Of a DNA stretch of 22,852 nucleotides, positions 18,067 to 22,852 are shown one piece after another. The translations under genes were made by a program, and so were the position numbers. The stretch is from positions 1-22,852 of the forward strand of contig JAUCBJ010003671.1 in the NCBI GenBank assembly GCA_032718475.1, in the 5' to 3' direction. How positions within the stretch are numbered: position 1 is the stretch's first letter; every line of letters begins with the position of its first letter. Below the pieces are notes generated by a model that saw nothing but the letters and a program-made list of their open reading frames with translations, made no database searches and was not told the origin of the DNA. This DNA comes from Nemertoderma westbladi. Lineage: Eukaryota > Xenacoelomorpha > Nemertodermatida > Nemertodermatidae.

Positions 18067-21000
18067 ATGGAAGTAATATTATTTTGGACAATTATTGTTA
18101 TGTCATCGTCATTTTGTAATTTGGATTTGTTACCCTTATTAGTGGACTGTTATTGTGCCCGTGCTATTTGTGAGTTACCCTTATTAGTGGACTGTTATTG
18201 TGCCCGTGCTATTTGTGAGTTACCCTTATTAGTGGACTGTTATTGTGCCCGTGCTATTTGTGAGTTACCCTTATTAGTGGACTGTTATTGTGCCCGTGCT
18301 ATTTGTGAGTTACCCTTATTAGTGGACTGTTATTGTGCCCGTGCTATTTGTGAGTTACCCTTATTAGTGGACTGTTATTGTGCCCGTGCTATTTGTGAGT
18401 TACCCTTATTAGTGGACTGTTATTGTGCCCGTGCTATTTGTGAGTTACCCTTATTAGTGGACTGTTATTGTGCCCGTGCTATTTGTGAGTTACCCTTATT
18501 AGTGGACTGTTATTGTGCCCGTGCTATTTGTGAGTTACCCTTATTAGTTGATTGTTATTGTGCCCGTGCTATTTGTGAGTTACCCTTATTAGTGGACTGT
18601 TATTGTGCCCGTGCTATTTGTGAGTTACCCTTATTAGTTGACTGTTATTGTGCCCGTGCTATTTGTGAGTTACCCTTATTAGTGGACTGTTATTGTGCCC
18701 GTGCTATTTGTGAGTTACCCTTATTAGTGGACTGTTATTGTGCCCGTGCTATTTGTGAGTTACCCTTATTAGTTGATTGTTATTGTGCCCGTGCTATTTG
18801 TGAGTTACCCTTATTAGTGGACTGTTATTGTGCCCGTGCTATTTGTGAGTTACCCTTATTAGTGGACTGTTATTGTGCCCGTGCTATTTGTGAGTTACCC
18901 TTATTAGTGGACTGTTATTGTGCCCGTGCTATTTGTGAGTTACCCTTATTAGTGGACTGTTATTGTGCCCGTGCTATTTGTGAGTTACCCTTATTAGTGG
19001 ACTGTTATTGTGCCCGTGCTATTTGTGAGTTACCCTTATTAGTGGACTGTTATTGTGCCCGTGCTATTTGTGAGTTACCCTTATTAGTGGACTGTTATTG
19101 TACCCGTGCTATTTGTGAGTTACCCTTATTAGTGGACTGTTATTGTGCCCGGGCTATTTGTGAGTTACCCTTATTAGTGGACTGTTATTGTGCCCGTGCT
19201 ATTTGTGAGTTACCCTTATTAGTGGACTGTTATTGTGCCCGTGCTATTTGTGAGTTACCCTTATTAGTGGACTGTTATTGTGCCCGTGCTATTTGTGAGT
19301 TACCCTTATTAGTGGACTGTTATTGTGCCCGTGCTATTTGTGAGTTACCCTTATTAGTGGACTGTTATTGTGCCCGTGCTATTTGTGAGTTACCCTTATT
19401 AGTGGACTGTTATTGTGCCCGTGCTATTTGTGAGTTACCCTTATTAGTGGATTGTTATTGTGCCCGTGCTATTTGTGAGTTACCCTTATTAGTTGATTGT
19501 TATTGTGCCCGTGCTATTTGTGAGTTACCCTTATTAGTGGATTGTTATTGTGCCCGTGCTATTTGTGAGTTACCCTTATTAGTTGATTGTTATTGTGCCC
19601 GTGCTATTTGTGAGTTACCCTTATTAGTGGACTGTTATTGTGCCCGTGCTATTTGTGAGTTACCCTTATTAGTGGACTGTTATTGTGCCCGTGCTATTTG
19701 TGAGTTACCCTTATTAGTGGACTGTTATTGTGCCCGTGCTATTTGTGAGTTACCCTTATTAGTGGACTGTTATTGTGCCCGTGCTATTTGTGAGTTACCC
19801 TTATTAGTGGATTGTTATTGTGCCCGTGCTATTTGTGAGTTACCCTTATTAGTGGACTGTTATTGTGCCCGTGCTATTTGTGAGTTACCCTTATTAGTGG
19901 ACTGTTATTGTGCCCGTGCTATTTGTGAGTTACCCTTATTAGTGGATTGTTATTGTGCCCGTGCTATTTGTGAGTTACCCTTATTAGTGGATTGTTATTG
20001 TGCCCGTGCTATTTGTGAGTTACCCTTATTAGTGGACTGTTATTGTGCCCGTGCTATTTGTGAGTTACCCTTATTAGTTGATTGTTATTGTGCCCGTGCT
20101 ATTTGTGAGTTACCCTTATTAGTGGACTGTTATTGTGCCCGTGCTATTTGTGAGTTACCCTTATTAGTTGATTGTTATTGTGCCCGTGCTATTTGTGAGT
20201 TACCCTTATTAGTTGATTGTTATTGTACCCGTGCTATTTGTGAGTTACCCTTATTAGTGGACTGTTATTGTGCCTGTGCTATTTGTGAGTTACCCTTATT
20301 AGTGGACTGTTATTGTGCCCGTGCTATTTGTGAGTTACCCTTATTAGTGGACTGTTATTGTGCCCGTGCTATTTGTGAGTTACCCTTATTAGTGGACTGT
20401 TATTGTGCCCGTGCTATTTGTGAGTTACCCTTATTAGTGGACTGTTATTGTGCCCGTGCTATTTGTGAGTTACCCTTATTAGTGGACTGTTATTGTGCCC
20501 GTGCTATTTGTGAGTTACCCTTATTAGTGGACTGTTATTGTGCCCGTGCTATTTGTGAGTTACCCTTATTAGTTGATTGTTATTGTGCCCGTGCTATTTG
20601 TGAGTTACCCTTATTAGTTGATTGTTATTGTACCCGTGCTATTTGTGAGTTACCCTTATTAGTGGACTGTTATTGTGCCCGTGCTATTTGTGAGTTACCC
20701 TTATTAGTGGACTGTTATTGTGCCCGTGCTATTTGTGAGTTACCCTTATTAGTGGGCTGTTATTGTGCCCGTGCTATTTGTGAGTTACCCTTATTAGTGG
20801 ACTGTTATTGTGCCCGTGCTATTTGTGAGTTACCCTTATTAGTGGACTGTTATTGTACCCGTGCTATTTGTGAGTTACCCTTATTAGTGGACTGTTATTG
20901 TGCCCGTGCTATTTGTGAGTTACCCTTATTAGTGGACTGTTATTGTGCCCGTGCTATTTGTGAGTTACCCTTATTAGTGGATTGTTATTGTACCCGTGCT

Positions 21001-21996
21001 ATTTGTGAGTTACCCTTATTAGTGGACTGTTATTGTGCCCGTGCTATTTGTGAGTTACCCTTATTAGTGGACTGTTATTGTGCCCGTGCTATTTGTGAGT
21101 TACCCTTATTAGTGGACTGTTATTGTGCCCGTGCTATTTGTGAGTTACCCTTATTAGTGGACTGTTATTGTGCCCGTGCTATTTGTGAGTTACCCTTATT
21201 AGTGGACTGTTATTGTGCCCGTGCTATTTGTGAGTTACCCTTATTAGTGGACTGTTATTGTGCCCGTGCTATTTGTGAGTTACCCTTATTAGTGGACTGT
21301 TATTGTGCCCGTGCTATTTGTGAGTTACCCTTATTAGTGGACTGTTATTGTGCCCGTGCTATTTGTGAGTTACCCTTATTAGTGGACTGTTATTGTGCCC
21401 GTGCTATTTGTGAGTTACCCTTATTAGTGGACTGTTATTGTGCCCGTGCTATTTGTGAGTTACCCTTATTAGTGGACTGTTATTGTGCCCGTGCTATTTG
21501 TGAGTTACCCTTATTAGTGGACTGTTATTGTGCCCGTGCTATTTGTGAGTTACCCTTATTAGTGGACTGTTATTGTGCCCGTGCTATTTGTGAGTTACCC
21601 TTATTAGTGGACTGTTATTGTGCCCGTGCTATTTGTGAGTTACCCTTATTAGTGGACTGTTATTGTGCCCGTGCTATTTGTGAGTTACCCTTATTAGTAG
21701 ACTGTTATTGTGCCCGTGCTATTTGTGAGTTACCCTTATTAGTGGACTGTTATTGTGCCCGTGCTATTTGTGAGTTACCCTTATTAGTGGACTGTTATTG
21801 TGCCCGTGCTATTTGTGAGTTACCCTTATTAGTGGACTGTTATTGTGCCCGTGCTATTTGTGAGTTACCCTTATTAGTGGACTGTTATTGTGCCCGTGCT
21901 ATTTGTGAAATATTTGTCAATAAATTTATATATATATATGGGTGGACTTGGGAATTCTCTCACCCAATTTCCCCAACAATATACACGAGGCAGTAA
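18067..21996 (+). CDS. Putative secreted cysteine-rich repeat protein, 84 x 15 residues
   Basis: This open frame of 1309 codons has 21 leader residues, 84 repeats and a 28-residue tail. The leader begins MEVILFWTIIVMSSSFCN, a plausible signal peptide. Each repeat is LPLLVDCYCARAICE, with cysteines at repeat positions 7, 9 and 14, giving 252 cysteines in the array. No copy has a stop, insertion or deletion. Protein-level variants are few: A to T in units 22, 47, 56, 61 and 64, R to C in unit 48, and D to G in unit 59. The tail ends IYTRQ. The other five frames of the unit all contain stops. No known family is recognised, and no intron or promoter was confirmed. An AATAAA at 21921-21926 lies inside the tail. 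It could instead be a non-coding minisatellite that happens to be open in one frame. Expression evidence would decide. Confidence 0.45.
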   Translation: MEVILFWTIIVMSSSFCNLDLLPLLVDCYCARAICELPLLVDCYCARAICELPLLVDCYCARAICELPLLVDCYCARAICELPLLVDCYCARAICELPLLVDCYCARAICELPLLVDCYCARAICELPLLVDCYCARAICELPLLVDCYCARAICELPLLVDCYCARAICELPLLVDCYCARAICELPLLVDCYCARAICELPLLVDCYCARAICELPLLVDCYCARAICELPLLVDCYCARAICELPLLVDCYCARAICELPLLVDCYCARAICELPLLVDCYCARAICELPLLVDCYCARAICELPLLVDCYCARAICELPLLVDCYCARAICELPLLVDCYCTRAICELPLLVDCYCARAICELPLLVDCYCARAICELPLLVDCYCARAICELPLLVDCYCARAICELPLLVDCYCARAICELPLLVDCYCARAICELPLLVDCYCARAICELPLLVDCYCARAICELPLLVDCYCARAICELPLLVDCYCARAICELPLLVDCYCARAICELPLLVDCYCARAICELPLLVDCYCARAICELPLLVDCYCARAICELPLLVDCYCARAICELPLLVDCYCARAICELPLLVDCYCARAICELPLLVDCYCARAICELPLLVDCYCARAICELPLLVDCYCARAICELPLLVDCYCARAICELPLLVDCYCARAICELPLLVDCYCARAICELPLLVDCYCARAICELPLLVDCYCTRAICELPLLVDCYCACAICELPLLVDCYCARAICELPLLVDCYCARAICELPLLVDCYCARAICELPLLVDCYCARAICELPLLVDCYCARAICELPLLVDCYCARAICELPLLVDCYCARAICELPLLVDCYCTRAICELPLLVDCYCARAICELPLLVDCYCARAICELPLLVGCYCARAICELPLLVDCYCARAICELPLLVDCYCTRAICELPLLVDCYCARAICELPLLVDCYCARAICELPLLVDCYCTRAICELPLLVDCYCARAICELPLLVDCYCARAICELPLLVDCYCARAICELPLLVDCYCARAICELPLLVDCYCARAICELPLLVDCYCARAICELPLLVDCYCARAICELPLLVDCYCARAICELPLLVDCYCARAICELPLLVDCYCARAICELPLLVDCYCARAICELPLLVDCYCARAICELPLLVDCYCARAICELPLLVDCYCARAICELPLLVDCYCARAICELPLLVDCYCARAICELPLLVDCYCARAICELPLLVDCYCARAICELPLLVDCYCARAICELPLLVDCYCARAICEIFVNKFIYIYGWTWEFSHPISPTIYTRQ
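18130..21909 (+). repeat. 45-bp minisatellite, exactly 84 copies, no indels
   Basis: The array is 3780 bp, which is 84 times 45. The unit starts TTACCCTTATTAGTGGACTG and ends GTGCTATTTGTGAG; the last copy ends GAA instead of GAG. Variation is limited to a handful of positions: GTG to GTT (10 units) or GTA (unit 80), GAC to GAT (15 units), CGT to CGG (unit 23), GCC to ACC (5 units), CGT to TGT (unit 48) and GAC to GGC (unit 59). Units 1-9 are identical to one another, as are 65-79. The diverse units lie between 10 and 64. Confidence 0.98.
21921..21926 (+). promoter_or_regulatory. Candidate polyadenylation signal AATAAA after the repeat array
   Basis: AATAAA lies 12 bases after the last repeat unit and 68 bases before the stop codon of the repeat ORF. 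If used as a signal it would cut close to the stop codon. It may equally be chance in AT-rich sequence. Confidence 0.2.
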
Positions 21997-22852
21997 CCAT
22001 TGTGCCAGATATATACTGATATTCAGAGAGATTCATTCATATATCGATTATTGTCGCAGCTGAGAGAAGATGAATTCCCATAGATCCTCCGGACATTCTG
22101 GTTGGGGATAAACGAAGATGTTGACTTTGACAGCGGGGACTGACTACCAGATCAAACCAATGCTAATTTACCGCAGGTTCCGGTAGGAAGGAAACGAGTT
22201 TCGGTCTTTATGTAGTAACTGGTTGATGGTCTGCTTATTTGAGGGTTTTTATTAGCGCTGTAGGCTCGCACACTCGCTCGAGTGCCAATCAATCCAATCA
22301 TGGCGACGACCCTAAGAGTGGAGTCCGTTTTAACCACAGTTCCTCGTCATGAGTGTGCTGAAGGGGAGGAATTGGGGGTGTCGATTTTTTCCCTTAATCT
22401 AGAGGTTTCTTTCGACATTTACCAATACTATAATGGCATGAACCTGGTTTAGTTTGTAGGCCCACTATTTGGCTAGACCGAATTGCGCTGTTGAATTCCG
22501 TTGCCATGTGTTTTGGCAATAAAAATACCACCGGGCGGAGGCGCAACCCACACTTATCTCCCAATAATCAAACTGTACATATTAGAGCGGGTGGATATCA
22601 CATTAGAGAGGGTGCATATCTATGTATTTTATTATTCACAGCTATGTGTCCTAATATAAAGGACCAGGCCATCCCGGATTGAAATTGAAATTTTAGCTAT
22701 AAAAAATTTTATTTTTTTCTTTTAATCTAGGTTTATTTATTTTAATTGTATACTTTTAATTGTATAATATCGTATTATACCTATATTACTGTACAGTATA
22801 TACTTTTCTTTCTACTATATTGTTATCAATTTACTCTCTTTTAAAGCAAAGC
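21997..22852. other. Gene-free stretch at the right edge
   Basis: No gene was recognised. Open frames at 22152-22337 (minus) and 22491-22682 (plus) have no identifiable domain. The last 150 bases are strongly AT-rich. Confidence 0.6.

Noticed and set aside
18130-21909. CRISPR array
   Set aside because: The units are contiguous with no unique spacers, and the surroundings are eukaryotic (spliced gene, LINEs).
18130-21909. Telomere-like repeat, because each unit contains TTACCCTTATTAG
   Set aside because: The period is 45 bp with one such stretch per unit; it is not a TTAGGG/CCCTAA array and sits internally.
1-22852. tRNA, rRNA or snRNA genes
   Set aside because: No cloverleaf with a GGTTCGAATCC-type arm, no rRNA core and no snRNA sequence was noticed on reading. 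A tRNAscan and Infernal search would be needed to exclude them formally.

Overview
The window looks like AT-rich, repeat-dense intergenic DNA from an invertebrate animal, probably marine. The evidence is: a GT-AG intron in a secreted beta/gamma-crystallin-type gene; remnants of several eukaryotic transposon classes (piggyBac, at least two LINE lineages, a REL-type non-LTR element and a Gypsy-like gag-protease); and no operons or bacterial-style gene packing. The phylum cannot be fixed from the sequence. Beta/gamma-crystallin domains occur in sponges, tunicates and other invertebrates.

Layout. Bases 1-3080 hold no convincing gene. They contain C-run/G-run minisatellites arranged as a roughly 700-bp inverted repeat (240-948), further long poly-C and poly-G tracts, a 10-bp tandem repeat and a 75-bp tandem repeat. 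Bases 3085-4600 hold a broken piggyBac transposase, a possible second fragment on the minus strand and a small inverted repeat. Bases 5577-8270 are a graveyard of three different non-LTR reverse-transcriptase or endonuclease fragments, all with frameshifts or deletions. At 8663-9308 lie two well-spliced exons of a secreted beta/gamma-crystallin protein whose 3' end is not found. A perfect 294-bp direct repeat (10116-10409 and 10544-10837) comes before the largest transposon gene.

Bases 11086-15060 carry an uninterrupted 1324-residue ORF. It joins a Ulp1/SENP-type (C48) cysteine protease with an intact catalytic set, a CCHC zinc finger, a reverse transcriptase (YADD), a second CCHC finger and a restriction-like endonuclease domain. 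This is the architecture of NeSL-type non-LTR retrotransposons. It is the only element here that looks young and possibly active.

Bases 16340-17995 hold a decayed Gypsy-like gag, zinc-knuckle and protease remnant. Directly after it, 18067-21996 is a 1309-codon ORF made almost entirely of 84 uninterrupted copies of a 45-bp unit. It encodes a 15-residue cysteine-rich repeat (LPLLVDCYCARAICE) behind a signal-peptide-like leader. It contains no indel and no stop, and most variation is synonymous. It is either an unusual secreted repeat protein or a minisatellite with one open frame, and it is the most unusual object in the window. The last 850 bases show nothing recognisable.

The genes do not form a pathway. 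The window is one short host gene (the crystallin), one possible host repeat-protein gene, and transposons of different ages inserted around them.
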